From the NCBI RefSeq assembly GCF_039535095.1, contig NZ_BAAAWN010000001.1:2666001-2730000 (forward strand): a stretch of 64,000 nucleotides of DNA, read 5' to 3'. Under the pieces are notes generated by a model. The model did not search any database and was not told the origin of the DNA. It saw only the letters and a program-made list of their open reading frames with translations. A program made the translations under genes and the position numbers. Origin of the DNA: Arthrobacter ramosus (GTDB taxonomy: Bacteria; Actinomycetota; Actinomycetes; Actinomycetales; Micrococcaceae). This document shows positions 25,681-34,378 of the stretch, one piece after another (within the stretch, counting starts at the first letter, position 1; each line of letters starts with the position of its first letter).

Positions 25681-26820
25681 ATGCAACTCCGCGGTCATTG
25701 GTACCGGGGCGGCACGAGCAAGTGCTGGCTCTTCGAGGCCGAAGACGTGGCACCTCACGCCGGGAGCCGCGAGGAGATCCGCAACCTGCTGGCCGATGCC
25801 TTCGGCGCAGCGGATGCCCGCCAGCTCGACGGCGTCGGCGGCGGCACCTCAACGACGTCCAAGGCTGCAGTTATCCGCGCCACTCCCGAGGGACCGGCGG
25901 ACCTCGACTACCTCTTCGCCCAGGTCGGGATCGGCGACCCCACCGTGGAACTCGGTTCCAATTGCGGTAACTGCGCCACCGCGATCGCCCTGTACGCCGT
26001 CCAGGCAGGTATCGTTCCTCCCCAGACGGGAATAACGAGGGTCAGCATGCGCAACCTCAACACGGGAGCCGTGCTGAGCGGCACGATCGCCACCCCCGGC
26101 GGCCGCATCCCGACGTCGGGCCTGGCCAGTGTTCCGGGCAGCAGCGCGCTGGGCGTTCCCGTCAGCCTCTCGTTCCACGCCCCGTGGGGGCGGACCACGG
26201 GCGCGGTTCTGCCGACGGGGCGCGCGGCCGACAAAATCGCTGCTGACGGGCTTATTCTTACGGCGACCCTGGTTGACGCCGGGGCACCGGCGGTGCTGAT
26301 TCCCGCTAACGAGGCAGGCATCGACCTGTCCTCGATGACCGGCAACCTGTCCGAGCACCTGCCCACGCTTGTGGCGGCCCGCTCCGCGGCAGGGCTGATG
26401 ATGGGACTGAGGAAGCCCGAAGATCCTCCGCAGAACGCGGTGCCGAAGGTCGGCGTCGTGGCAGCGCCGGGCGACTACACCGCGGCCGACGGAACGAAGA
26501 TCGCGGCGGATACCCACGATCTGCGGGTGCGGATGCTCTCGATGCTCGCACCCCACCCCGCCATCGGCCTTACCTCAGCCGTGGCAGTCTCCCTCGCCGC
26601 TGCCCTGCCCGGATCGGTAGTGGCCAAAGCGCTGCGCCCGGCAGATAGCGCTCACCAAGGGCGCCGGCTTCTGCGCATCGGAACGCCTGCCGGTGTCATC
26701 ACCACCGAGGTCGTCGCCGACGACAACGGGTACGTCAGCGAGGTCGCCCTCCACAGGGCGGCCCGCCAACTCGCCGTCGCCGACATCGACGTCGCACAGC
26801 CTGTGCCACAGACGGCCTAG
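25681..26820 (+). CDS. PrpF-family isomerase (4-oxalomesaconate tautomerase / 2-methylaconitate isomerase type)
   Basis: The 379-aa protein has the diaminopimelate-epimerase-like double fold of PrpF proteins: MQLRGHWYRGGTSKCWLFEA at the N-terminus with the conserved RGGTSK, GGGTSTTSK, and SNCGNCATAIALYAV. The start has GAAGGAAG. Family members move double bonds in unsaturated tricarboxylates (2-methylaconitate, aconitate, 4-oxalomesaconate). Pairing with a dicarboxylate carrier and LysR suggests use of an imported unsaturated carboxylate. No ring-cleavage or methylcitrate genes are adjacent, so the exact substrate is open. Confidence 0.82.
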   Translation: MQLRGHWYRGGTSKCWLFEAEDVAPHAGSREEIRNLLADAFGAADARQLDGVGGGTSTTSKAAVIRATPEGPADLDYLFAQVGIGDPTVELGSNCGNCATAIALYAVQAGIVPPQTGITRVSMRNLNTGAVLSGTIATPGGRIPTSGLASVPGSSALGVPVSLSFHAPWGRTTGAVLPTGRAADKIAADGLILTATLVDAGAPAVLIPANEAGIDLSSMTGNLSEHLPTLVAARSAAGLMMGLRKPEDPPQNAVPKVGVVAAPGDYTAADGTKIAADTHDLRVRMLSMLAPHPAIGLTSAVAVSLAAALPGSVVAKALRPADSAHQGRRLLRIGTPAGVITTEVVADDNGYVSEVALHRAARQLAVADIDVAQPVPQTA

Positions 26821-26876
26821 CACCTACAATCCGCCCCTGCCATCATGAATAGGGCACTCACCCAGGAAGTTGTTCA

Positions 26877-28187
26877 ATGAAGATCAAATCCATCCTCGGA
26901 CATTTGTACGTCCAGGTACTCATCGGCGTCGCGCTCGGCATCCTCGTCGGCGCCCTGTGGCCGGACCTCGGTTCCTCCCTCAAGCCGCTCGGCGACGGGT
27001 TCGTGAAGCTCGTGAAGTTCATGATCGCGCCGATCGTCTTTTGCACCATCGTCAGCGGCATCACCTCCCTGACCGACACCAAGAAGGTCGGTCCGACTCT
27101 GCTGCGTTCGCTGGGCCTGTTCTACGTGCTCACCTTGGTGGCCCTGGCCATCGGCTTGGGCGCGGTCATGCTTTTCCAGCCGGGCGCGGGCATGCACATC
27201 AACCCGGCCCACCTCGATACCTCGGTCGCCTCGAAGTACACAACCCAGCTGCCCAGCAGCAACCCTGCCGACTTTCTGCTGAGCATTATCCCCACCACCT
27301 TCGTCGGGGCCTTCGCCAACGGCGAAGTCCTGCCCGTGCTCGTCATCGCGCTTCTCTGCGGCTTCGCCTTTAGCAAGCTCGGCGCACCCGGGCAGCTGGC
27401 CCTGAACGTGGTCAACAGCTTCAACAAACTGCTGTTCGTCGTGTTCGGCTACCTCATGAAGGTCGCCCCCATCGGGGCGTTCGGCGCCATGGCGTTCACT
27501 GTCGGCAAGTACGGAGCCCACTCGATCGGCAACCTCGGGATGCTGATCCTCGCCTTCTACACCGCCTGCATCATCTTCGTGGTCCTCGCCCTCGGCATCC
27601 TCGCGAAGCTCGCCGGTTTCAGCCTCTGGCGGATCCTGCGCTACTTCCGCGACGAGTTCCTCATCGTCCTCGCCACGTCCTCAAGCGAACCCGTCCTTCC
27701 GCGCCTGCTCTCCAAGCTCGAGCGCCTCGGCTGCGACCGCGGCGTCGTCGGCCTCGTGGTCCCGACCGGCTACTCCTTCAACCTCACGGGCACCGCGGTC
27801 TATCTCACGCTCGCTTCGATGTTCATCGCCCAGGCCTGCGACATCCACCTGAGCTGGGACCAGATCCTCCTCATGCTCGGAATGATGCTCCTCACCTCAA
27901 AGGGTGCAGCGGGCGTGACAGGCAGCGGCTTCGTCGCCCTCGTCGCGACCCTGACGATCATGCCCACGCTTCCCGTTGCCGGCGTAGCCCTCATCGTCGG
28001 CATCGACCGCTTCATGAGCGAAGCCCGCGCCCTCACCAGCACCGTCGCCAACATCGTCTCGTGCGTCGCCATAGCCAAGTGGCAGCACGCGCTCGACACC
28101 GACAAGCTCCAATCCGAACTCAAAGCGGGCTTCGTGCAGACTGAGGCGGAAAAGCTCCAGCTGACCGAACCCGCCCTGGCCCGCTGA
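26877..28187 (+). CDS. Dicarboxylate:cation symporter (DctA/GltP family)
   Basis: The 436-aa DAACS transporter has about eight helices and two re-entrant loops. Conserved blocks are ATSSSEPVLPRLLSKLE (first serine-rich hairpin), PTGYSFNLTGTAVYLTLA and TSKGAAGVTGSGFVAL. It couples uptake of C4-dicarboxylates or related acids to H+ or Na+. The start has AGGAAG. It lies 56 nt after the PrpF gene and is probably co-transcribed. Confidence 0.9.
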   Translation: MKIKSILGHLYVQVLIGVALGILVGALWPDLGSSLKPLGDGFVKLVKFMIAPIVFCTIVSGITSLTDTKKVGPTLLRSLGLFYVLTLVALAIGLGAVMLFQPGAGMHINPAHLDTSVASKYTTQLPSSNPADFLLSIIPTTFVGAFANGEVLPVLVIALLCGFAFSKLGAPGQLALNVVNSFNKLLFVVFGYLMKVAPIGAFGAMAFTVGKYGAHSIGNLGMLILAFYTACIIFVVLALGILAKLAGFSLWRILRYFRDEFLIVLATSSSEPVLPRLLSKLERLGCDRGVVGLVVPTGYSFNLTGTAVYLTLASMFIAQACDIHLSWDQILLMLGMMLLTSKGAAGVTGSGFVALVATLTIMPTLPVAGVALIVGIDRFMSEARALTSTVANIVSCVAIAKWQHALDTDKLQSELKAGFVQTEAEKLQLTEPALAR

Positions 28188-28885
28188 GGGTGCCCACCGC
28201 GAATCAGGCTCCTACCCCTGGCGGAGGCCTGACGCCAGAGAAATGCCAGACACACCGACACATCTCCGTGCAGGCACCCCAGGAAACCTTCGAAACATAA
28301 TCAGAGGCTCAGGGGTCCCCTCCAAAAGCCGCATCGGATACCAGGCCCTGCATACTCCATCGCAACAGGTAACCCGAAAGTCGGGCGCAGGAGCACGGAT
28401 CCGATGCCAACGGGGCGGGGAGCAGGCACACTGCTCCCCGCCCCGTCCCCACGCGGACCGGATCAAACGGAACCAAAAACAATCCAGCGAACTCCATGAG
28501 ACCCCTCACGCATCAGACCACTCCGGACGAACTCACGATGGGACCGAGCGGCGCTCCGACGCCGGAAATGCAGCGCATACCGGACTCGACCTAACTCGCC
28601 CACGCAGATAAAGTCTCAATCCGCCGCCACGACGGATCACTATCCTCGGGACGGATCGACATGCTCTCCATGGAGCGAAGGGTCTTCTGGACCATCCAGA
28701 ATGACGGCAAAGGGCGCACCATGATCGAGACGGACAAGAGACCACCGTTTTCCGTCGCACATCCGACCGCAGCAACCAAGGGCGGGCGACGTCTTGCCGG
28801 ACATGAAGAATCATCCGTTCAGCTTGGCACGATGCACCAGCAGTATCTCGTGCGGCATGATCCAAGCTGCCCCATGCGACAGTAC
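28188..28885. other. Gene-poor stretch after the DctA gene
   Basis: Apart from the strong hairpin at 28411-28445 I find no supported gene. Several open frames exist on both strands, but their composition is erratic, none has a good ribosome site and none resembles a known family. Confidence 0.45.
28411..28445 (+). terminator. Strong GC hairpin, probable terminator
   Basis: A 15-bp perfect stem: CGGGGCGGGGAGCAG at 28411-28425 pairs with its complement at 28431-28445 around the loop GCACA. It lacks a U tract and sits 224 nt after the DctA stop. Confidence 0.5.
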
Positions 28886-29110
28886 CTAGCTCCTGGAGAT
28901 GACTTTCAAACCGTCCGGGCGCAGCTGCCCCGTGGGTGAGACATGCCGGCACAAGGTCTAGCGTGTGACGCCGAGCTCTCTGCAGGGCTTTCCGACTTTG
29001 GTTTCGTGTTTGCCCATGGAGGCCATGCCGAGGCGGAGTTTCGCTGGGTTCAGGCCGGTGCTGTGGAGCCGTTCAACCAGCGCGCGGGTTGCCTTGGTGA
29101 ACCGCCAACC
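28886..29110 (-). pseudogene. Serine-recombinase (resolvase) C-terminal remnant
   Basis: On the minus strand one frame reads TKATRALVERLHSTGLNPAK, then LRLGMASMGKHETKVGKPCR, ELGVTR, a TAG stop (28960-28958), TLCRHVSPTGQLRPDGLKVI. The ELGVTR-Q-TLYRHVSPTG-LRPDG pattern is the DNA-binding tail of resolvase/invertase proteins. Here the expected Gln is a TAG and Tyr is Cys. The catalytic N-terminal domain is missing. It is the only recombinase trace in the mosaic 23-38 kb region. Confidence 0.6.
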
Positions 29111-29242
29111 TGACGTCCCCGTGGTGTGAAGGGTATCCGGCTGGGCCCGCCTCCTTTCTGTTCTGACACCGGCGCCGGGAACTCATATACCCAGACCTGA
29201 CAGTGGACACGGCCCTACGGCCACCCCAATAAAGCTGACGTA

Positions 29243-29365
29243 AGTGTGGACACTGTCCCCATCTCGTTTGGCAGGACAAATTCGTCACCACAACTCCCCC
29301 GGGCTACAAAAAGCGGCCTCCCAAGACCGTTCCGCGTCACAGAGGTTTCGTCATGTCGTTCCCCC
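29243..29365. repeat. Degenerate repeat, copy C (paired with 35889-36020)
   Basis: It begins with a GTGTGGACA-C-TGTCCCCAT imperfect palindrome, then GTTTGGCAGGACAAA, AAGCGGCC and GGTTTCGTCATGTCGT. The same ordered blocks recur at 35889-36020. It probably derives from the same mobile-element boundary family as repeats A and B. The flanks (29111-29544) carry no supported gene. Confidence 0.4.
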
Positions 29366-29544
29366 ACACGGAAGCCATGAACAGGCGTTGGCCACCCAGA
29401 CCAACCAGACAGAACCGGAACGAGGAACCGCATAACACCCACCCACAACAGGCGGAGAGCCCACCAACCAGTGCACTGCGCCCGCCACCCACACACCTAA
29501 ATAGGCCACCGCGGCGGCCGGTTCTGGGCGGCGTTGCAGGCTGG

Positions 29545-30144
29545 TCAGTGCCTGAGCGATGCGGCGGCCGGTGCCGATGCTGCGGGGAGGGCGTTGTCGA
29601 TGAGGACGGCGGCGATGGCGGCTGCGGTAGCGAAGGTGTCGATGTTGAGGACCCGGCTGCGGGCCGAGGCGCCGTCCAGGAGCAGCGCCAGTTGCTCGCC
29701 GAGCTGTTCGGGGTCGTTGGCGCCGGCTTCGCGGGCCGTTTCGGTGAGGCGCGCCGCAAAAGCCTTCTTGTAGTCACGGGCGAGTACGCGTGCTGCGTGG
29801 CCCGGGTCCTGGATTTCGACGGCCGCCGCGATGAACGGGCACAGGGGCGCGTGGATGTCGAAGACCGCGAGGAGTCGTTCGCGGGGTGTGAGGTCGGTGC
29901 TGTCGAAGACTTCGGGCAGGATGTCGGGATCGAATCGGCGAAGGTACTCGGCGATCAGCTCGTCCTTGCCGGCGAAGTGCTGGTAGAGCGTCCGCTTGGA
30001 CACCGCAGCCACCGCGCAGAGCTGGTCGACGCCGGTGCAGTTGATGCCTTGGTCGCGGAACAGCTGCTGTGAGGCGCTGAGGATGCGCTCTCGTGCGCCC
30101 CTGCCGCTGCGCAGGCCTCGCGGCCCCTTCTCCAACTCCGTCAT
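29545..30144 (-). CDS. TetR-family regulator
   Basis: This 199-aa protein has an N-terminal TetR HTH (RERILSASQQLFRDQGINCT, VDQLCAVAAVSKRTLYQHF, residues 18-57). The ATG at 30144 directly precedes the conserved N-terminus; longer in-frame extensions would run into the promoter of the divergent SDR. Related sequences GATCGGTGT at 30172 and 30227 flank the divergent promoter and are likely operators, so it should repress the SDR at 30271 and itself. Confidence 0.82.
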   Translation of the reverse strand: MTELEKGPRGLRSGRGARERILSASQQLFRDQGINCTGVDQLCAVAAVSKRTLYQHFAGKDELIAEYLRRFDPDILPEVFDSTDLTPRERLLAVFDIHAPLCPFIAAAVEIQDPGHAARVLARDYKKAFAARLTETAREAGANDPEQLGEQLALLLDGASARSRVLNIDTFATAAAIAAVLIDNALPAASAPAAASLRH

Positions 30145-30169
30145 ACGCCCCAGCATACCCCGGCTGGTA

Positions 30170-30239
30170 CCGATCGGTGTGCATAGCTTGACACTCCACG
30201 CTCCCGCTCGATACGTTAAGTACGCAGATCGGTGTACAT
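30170..30239. promoter_or_regulatory. Divergent promoter with two TetR boxes
   Basis: For the rightward SDR, TTGACA (30188-30193), 18 nt and TACGTT (30212-30217) form a promoter. It is bracketed by CCGATCGGTGTGCAT (30170-30184) and AGATCGGTGTACAT (30226-30239), near-identical boxes that would block polymerase from both sides. Confidence 0.6.
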
Positions 30240-30270
30240 AACAGCGGCGCAGCATATGAATGGAGTACTC

Positions 30271-31005
30271 GTGGGAAAGCTCGATGGCAAGGTCGCGGTA
30301 ATCACAGGCGCGACAAGCGGGATGGCGCTGGCCGGTGCGAAGTTGTTTGTCGACGAAGGAGCCCATGTCTTCATCATGGGCAGGCGGAAGGACGCGCTGG
30401 ACGACGCCGTGAAGCTGATCGGCCGGAATGTGACCGGCGTGCAGGGTGATTCGGCCAACCTCGATGATCTGGACCGTCTGTACAACACGGTCAAGCAGGA
30501 AAAGGGCGCGATCGACGTGCTGTGGGCAAGTGCCGGGACGGGCGAGCAGGGCAGGCTCGGCGAGATCACCGCAGAGCAGTTCGACGCCGCCTTCTCGTTG
30601 AACGCTCGCGGCACGCTGTTCACGGTGCAAAAGGCACTGCCGCTGTTCAACGACGGAGGATCGATCTTCATGACCGGGTCAAACGCCTCGCTCCGGGGAT
30701 ACTCCGATTGGAGTGTGTATGCAGCGAGCAAGGCCGTGCTGCCCGCCTACGCACGGGTGTGGGTGTCCGAGCTGAGGGACAGGAAGATCCGCGTGAACGT
30801 GCTGACCCCCGGCCAGGTCGGCACGCCGATGATGATGGCGGTGATGGACGAGCAGATGAAGGCGCAGTTCGAGTCCGTGATCCCGCGGCGAGAGATGGGC
30901 CGCCCTGAAGAAATCGCGTCGGTCGCGTTGTTCCTCGCCTCGGACGATTCGAGCTACGTCAACGGCATGGAGCTGGTCGCCGACGGCGGCACCACAGTGA
31001 TCTGA
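30271..31005 (+). CDS. Short-chain dehydrogenase/reductase under TetR control
   Basis: The 244-aa SDR has a cofactor loop GATSGMALAG that lacks the final Gly of the usual TGxxxGIG. The active site is otherwise normal (TGSNASLRG, YAASKAVLPAYARVW). GTG at 30271 is chosen because GGAG lies 5 nt upstream; ATG at 30256 is in frame but has no ribosome site. It is probably induced when the divergent TetR protein binds a small electrophile or aromatic. The COG2085 reductase follows after 121 nt. Confidence 0.8.
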   Translation: MGKLDGKVAVITGATSGMALAGAKLFVDEGAHVFIMGRRKDALDDAVKLIGRNVTGVQGDSANLDDLDRLYNTVKQEKGAIDVLWASAGTGEQGRLGEITAEQFDAAFSLNARGTLFTVQKALPLFNDGGSIFMTGSNASLRGYSDWSVYAASKAVLPAYARVWVSELRDRKIRVNVLTPGQVGTPMMMAVMDEQMKAQFESVIPRREMGRPEEIASVALFLASDDSSYVNGMELVADGGTTVI

Positions 31006-31126
31006 ACCAAGCGCCAGGAATGCCGCGGGCACACCCCAAAACAGCCCCGTCGCCACAACGAACTGAACTCGAACGCGCACGATTGAGACAGAGCCACACT
31101 TCGAGAACAAGAAAAGAGCACACCTC

Positions 31127-31750
31127 ATGAGCAGCATCACCTTAATCGGTACGGGGAACATGGCCCGTACCATCGGCACGCTCGCGGTGGCGGGCGGCAA
31201 TACCGTCGAGGTCATGGGCCGCGATCAGTCCAAGGCCGATGGCCTGGCCAAGGCTCTGGGCGGCGGTGCGACGACAGGCAGGTGGGGCGCCATCCCCGCC
31301 GGGGACATTGTCATCACAGCCCTGTTGTACGACGGAGTCGTTCCGGTCGTCGCCCAGTACGGAGACGCCCTCGCGGGCAAGGTCATCGTCGACATCAGCA
31401 ACCCCTTCAACGCCACGTTCGACGGGCTGGCCCACAGCGAGGAGACCTCGATCGCGCAGGAAGTGGCCAAGGTGGCCCCGGCCAGCGCCAGCGTGGTGAA
31501 GGCATTCAACACCGTCTTCCGTAATGTCCTGGAGAAGGGCCGGCCCGACGTCTTCATGGCGGGCGACAATGCGCACGCCAAGGCGGATGTGGCGGGATTC
31601 ATCGGGAGCCTCGGGCTGCGCCCGCTCGACGTCGGCGGCCTGAAAATGGCGCACTGGCTGGAAGGAGTGGGTGTGGTCACGGTAGGCCTCGCCGGCAACG
31701 GGGTTGGCCACTGGGACTTCGCCCTCGGCGCCAACGAATTCACCGGCTGA
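31127..31750 (+). CDS. COG2085-type NADPH-dependent F420-reductase-like protein
   Basis: This 207-aa Rossmann protein has the nucleotide loop LIGTGNMAR at residues 6-14, the strand VIVDISNPFN and a helix KAFNTVFRNVL. The family includes F420H2:NADP oxidoreductases, but many stand-alone bacterial members have uncertain roles. It lies behind the TetR-controlled SDR. Part of it is duplicated as a broken fragment at 24346, and two further family members lie at 32722 and 34379. Confidence 0.78.
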   Translation: MSSITLIGTGNMARTIGTLAVAGGNTVEVMGRDQSKADGLAKALGGGATTGRWGAIPAGDIVITALLYDGVVPVVAQYGDALAGKVIVDISNPFNATFDGLAHSEETSIAQEVAKVAPASASVVKAFNTVFRNVLEKGRPDVFMAGDNAHAKADVAGFIGSLGLRPLDVGGLKMAHWLEGVGVVTVGLAGNGVGHWDFALGANEFTG

Positions 31751-32023
31751 GCCCCGGGGCCCCCGGGCCGGGCAGCCGGCGGACAGCGCGCCGTGGGCGG
31801 CTGTTATAGGTCCGTTGATACAGCCGCAGGCGGTCATCGTGGGCTTGCCGGTGGACGGGTGGCTGCGCATTGTCGGCCGGTCCACCGTTCTCTCCGCCCG
31901 GGTAGGGCGTGAGCCGGGGCGTCAGCTCAGGCCCATCGGAGCCCGGGCCTTGGCCCGAAGAGATCAGCGAGACCCCACTGAACAGATTCAGCGAGGACTA
32001 AGGGCCCATCCATCTGACCCTGG
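31751..32023. other. Gene-free stretch
   Basis: About 270 nt between convergent genes. I see no coding frame with a start signal. No clear hairpin with a U tract is visible. Confidence 0.5.
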
Positions 32024-32614
32024 TCAGCGCGGGGGCCCAGGGCGTTCCTGAGTGACGACATGGCTTGCTTCGTTGGGCAGGACTGCGCTGGACATCACGC
32101 TGAAGAGATGGTCGGCGCGCGGCGCTAGCGAGGGCTGATCGTAGACCCACGCAGCCGCTGCGACTAGCGCGAACAAGTCGGTGCCGTCGATGTCGGCCCG
32201 CGCCACGCCCGCGTCCTGTGCGCGGTGGAGAAGCCGAGTGCCCGCGTCGTGCAACGCAACGCACGAGACATTGAGTGCGGATTCGGGGTCCTCGAGCGCG
32301 GCCACCAGCAGTCCCGAGAGACCCCGGTATTCGTGTGTGATCGCAACGCTGCCGCGGAACCATGTCAGTAGCGCATCCTCCGGCGTGCCTGACAACTCGA
32401 GGTCGGCCGCCTGGGCCCTGAGTTCGTCGACGTCTGTACGAAGCAAGGCCTCAATCAGGGCCTCTCGCGTAGGAAAGTGACGGTAGAGGGTGCCGAGCCC
32501 GACGTCCGCTTTGCGGGCGACGTCACGCAGTGATGCATCGGCTCCGTGCTCGGTCACGACTTCGCGCGCGACCACGAGCAGGCGATCGTAGTTCTTTCTG
32601 GCATCGGCTCGCAT
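32024..32614 (-). CDS. TetR-family regulator
   Basis: The 196-aa protein has N-terminal HTH ASLRDVARKADVGLGTLYRH near residue 27 and a TetR_C-like ligand domain. ATG at 32614 has AGGGAGA upstream. It lies downstream of and co-directional with the 34999-32722 gene group. A perfect 14-bp inverted repeat precedes it, so autoregulation is likely. It probably also controls the neighbouring oxidoreductases. Confidence 0.84.
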   Translation of the reverse strand: MRADARKNYDRLLVVAREVVTEHGADASLRDVARKADVGLGTLYRHFPTREALIEALLRTDVDELRAQAADLELSGTPEDALLTWFRGSVAITHEYRGLSGLLVAALEDPESALNVSCVALHDAGTRLLHRAQDAGVARADIDGTDLFALVAAAAWVYDQPSLAPRADHLFSVMSSAVLPNEASHVVTQERPGPPR

Positions 32615-32631
32615 ATGTCTCCCTGGTTAGC

Positions 32632-32673
32632 AAGTGGGGCGGTGCCTTGCATAATCGGTGCACCGCCCCACTT
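32632..32673. promoter_or_regulatory. Perfect 14-bp inverted repeat before the TetR gene
   Basis: AAGTGGGGCGGTGC (32632-32645) and its exact complement (32660-32673) are separated by 14 nt. The position just upstream of the TetR start fits a TetR operator; it could instead terminate the upstream transcript. Confidence 0.55.
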
Positions 32674-32721
32674 AGGCTAACCCGCCTACGGCGCAAGCGG
32701 AGAGAGGGACCGGCACCGCGG

Positions 32722-33390
32722 CTATCGAGTTGCGATGGCCAGCGCCGCGCGGATGGCGTCCTCACCGGCGGGCTGGCCCGACTCGACCGAGTACGGCCCA
32801 TACGGGGTTCCCCACACCGGCGTGCCCGTCGCCTGCCGCCAGCTGCCGGCCAGCGATCCAGCGTTTATCACGCTGTACCCGATGGAGTCGATGAATTCGG
32901 TCACCGCCGCCTTCGCCGACGCGGAGTCGCCGGCGATCGGCAGATACGTGCGGTCGGCCGCCCCCGCCGGGCGGCCGAGGGACAGCAGGTGCTTGTAGAA
33001 GATGTTGTTGAACGCCTTCACGAGCAGGACGTCCGGGATGTACCGCTGCAGCAGTTCGCTCGAGGTGAGCGACGTACCGTCGAGCTCGGGGATGTGCCCG
33101 TCGCGCTCGGGGCCGTAGTTGCAGGTGTCGATGACCATCTTCCCTGCCAGCGGCGCGACGGGCAGATCCGGGAACGCGCTGACCGGCACCGTGACCACCA
33201 CGATGTCGCCGGCCGCCGCGGCCTCCGCGCTCGTCGCCGCGGACGCCCGTCGCCCGAGTTCGGCGACCTTAGCCGCGAGCGTTTCGGGACCGCGCGAGTT
33301 GCTGAGCACCACCCGGTGCCCGGCGCCGATCGCGAGCCGGGCGAGAGTGGTGCCGATCTGTCCGCCGCCGATGATTCCCACGGTTGTCAT
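32722..33390 (-). CDS. COG2085-type NADPH-dependent F420-reductase-like protein
   Basis: This 222-aa Rossmann protein has GIIGGGQIGTTLARLAIGAG at residues 5-24, followed by VVLSNSRG, typical of the NADP 2'-phosphate pocket. Further blocks are VIDTCNYGPERDG and KAFNNIFYKHL. It overlaps the upstream epimerase-like gene by 4 nt (ATGA), so the two are co-translated. It is more distant from the other two family members in the window than they are from each other. Confidence 0.8.
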   Translation of the reverse strand: MTTVGIIGGGQIGTTLARLAIGAGHRVVLSNSRGPETLAAKVAELGRRASAATSAEAAAAGDIVVVTVPVSAFPDLPVAPLAGKMVIDTCNYGPERDGHIPELDGTSLTSSELLQRYIPDVLLVKAFNNIFYKHLLSLGRPAGAADRTYLPIAGDSASAKAAVTEFIDSIGYSVINAGSLAGSWRQATGTPVWGTPYGPYSVESGQPAGEDAIRAALAIATR

Positions 33391-34328
33391 GAGCGCCCCT
33401 CGGGGAGGTAGTGGCCGTTGTCCAAGTCGGCGATCAGGCCGGGCTGTGTGGGTTCCCAGCCGAGGGCCTCCCGGGTGATGGCGTTGGAGGTCGGGTAACT
33501 CTGCGTGACGATGTTCGCGATGAATCCGAAGTACCCCGGCAGCATCAGTTCGTCCAGGGGAATGCTCACGGCGGGCAGACTCAGGCGGCTGCCGATGGCC
33601 TCGGCGATCTCGCGGAAGGGAATTCCTTCGTCATCGACCGCGTGCCAGTATCGGCCGGCCTCACCTTTTTCCAGCGCCAGTCGGAACAACGGGGCTATAT
33701 CGCGGATGTGCACGGCGTTCCAGACGTTCGCGCCGTCTCCGGGGTAGCCGGCGAAGCCCCGCTCCTTTGCCAGCGCGATGAGCATGGGCAGGAAGCCGGC
33801 ACGGTCGCTCGTGCCATGCGCGATGTTGGCGATCCTCACGACCGAAGACCGCACTCCCTGCCCGGCCAGGCCGATCACGGTGGTTTCGACGACATTGCGC
33901 ACCCGCAGGGTGCCCCTGTGCTCCTCATCGACGAACAGGGCCGGGTCCTCCTCGGTGGCCGTACGGCCTAGCTGTCCGGGCGAGCCGACGCTTCCCGCCA
34001 CGACCAGCGGCTTTCCCGTTCCCGCGAGTGCCTCACCGTAGGCGAGCATGACCGGGATTTCCGCCGCAGCCACGGCGTCCATCCCTCCCGTCGGGAGCAG
34101 GTCTTGCCGGTGAGCGACGTGGACGACTCCGTCGGAGTCAGCCGCTGCCTCTTTGAGCCCGTCAAGGTTCTGAAGGTCGCCACGGCGGACGGTCGCGCCG
34201 AGCGCTGACAGCGCCGCCGCGGAAGCATCCGATCGGGCAAGGCCTGTCACCTCGTGCCCGGCGGCGATGAGTTCGGGGATGATGTACGAACCGGAATGGC
34301 CGGTCCCGCCAGTGACGAGAACGCGCAT
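33387..34328 (-). CDS. NAD(P)-binding extended-SDR / epimerase-like protein
   Basis: The 313-aa protein has the extended-SDR loop VTGGTGHSGSYIIPEL at residues 5-20 and GDLQNLDGL. WNAVHIRDIAPLFRLALEKG in the second half resembles sugar-nucleotide epimerases and NmrA-like reductases. The canonical YxxxK is not evident, so catalysis may differ. The start has AAGGAG. It is the first of two ATGA-coupled genes. Confidence 0.75.
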   Translation of the reverse strand: MRVLVTGGTGHSGSYIIPELIAAGHEVTGLARSDASAAALSALGATVRRGDLQNLDGLKEAAADSDGVVHVAHRQDLLPTGGMDAVAAAEIPVMLAYGEALAGTGKPLVVAGSVGSPGQLGRTATEEDPALFVDEEHRGTLRVRNVVETTVIGLAGQGVRSSVVRIANIAHGTSDRAGFLPMLIALAKERGFAGYPGDGANVWNAVHIRDIAPLFRLALEKGEAGRYWHAVDDEGIPFREIAEAIGSRLSLPAVSIPLDELMLPGYFGFIANIVTQSYPTSNAITREALGWEPTQPGLIADLDNGHYLPEGRS

Positions 34329-34378
34329 GCTGTTGCTCCTTGCGAGTGAGTGGGGGATAAAAAGGGGCGCGGCTGCGC

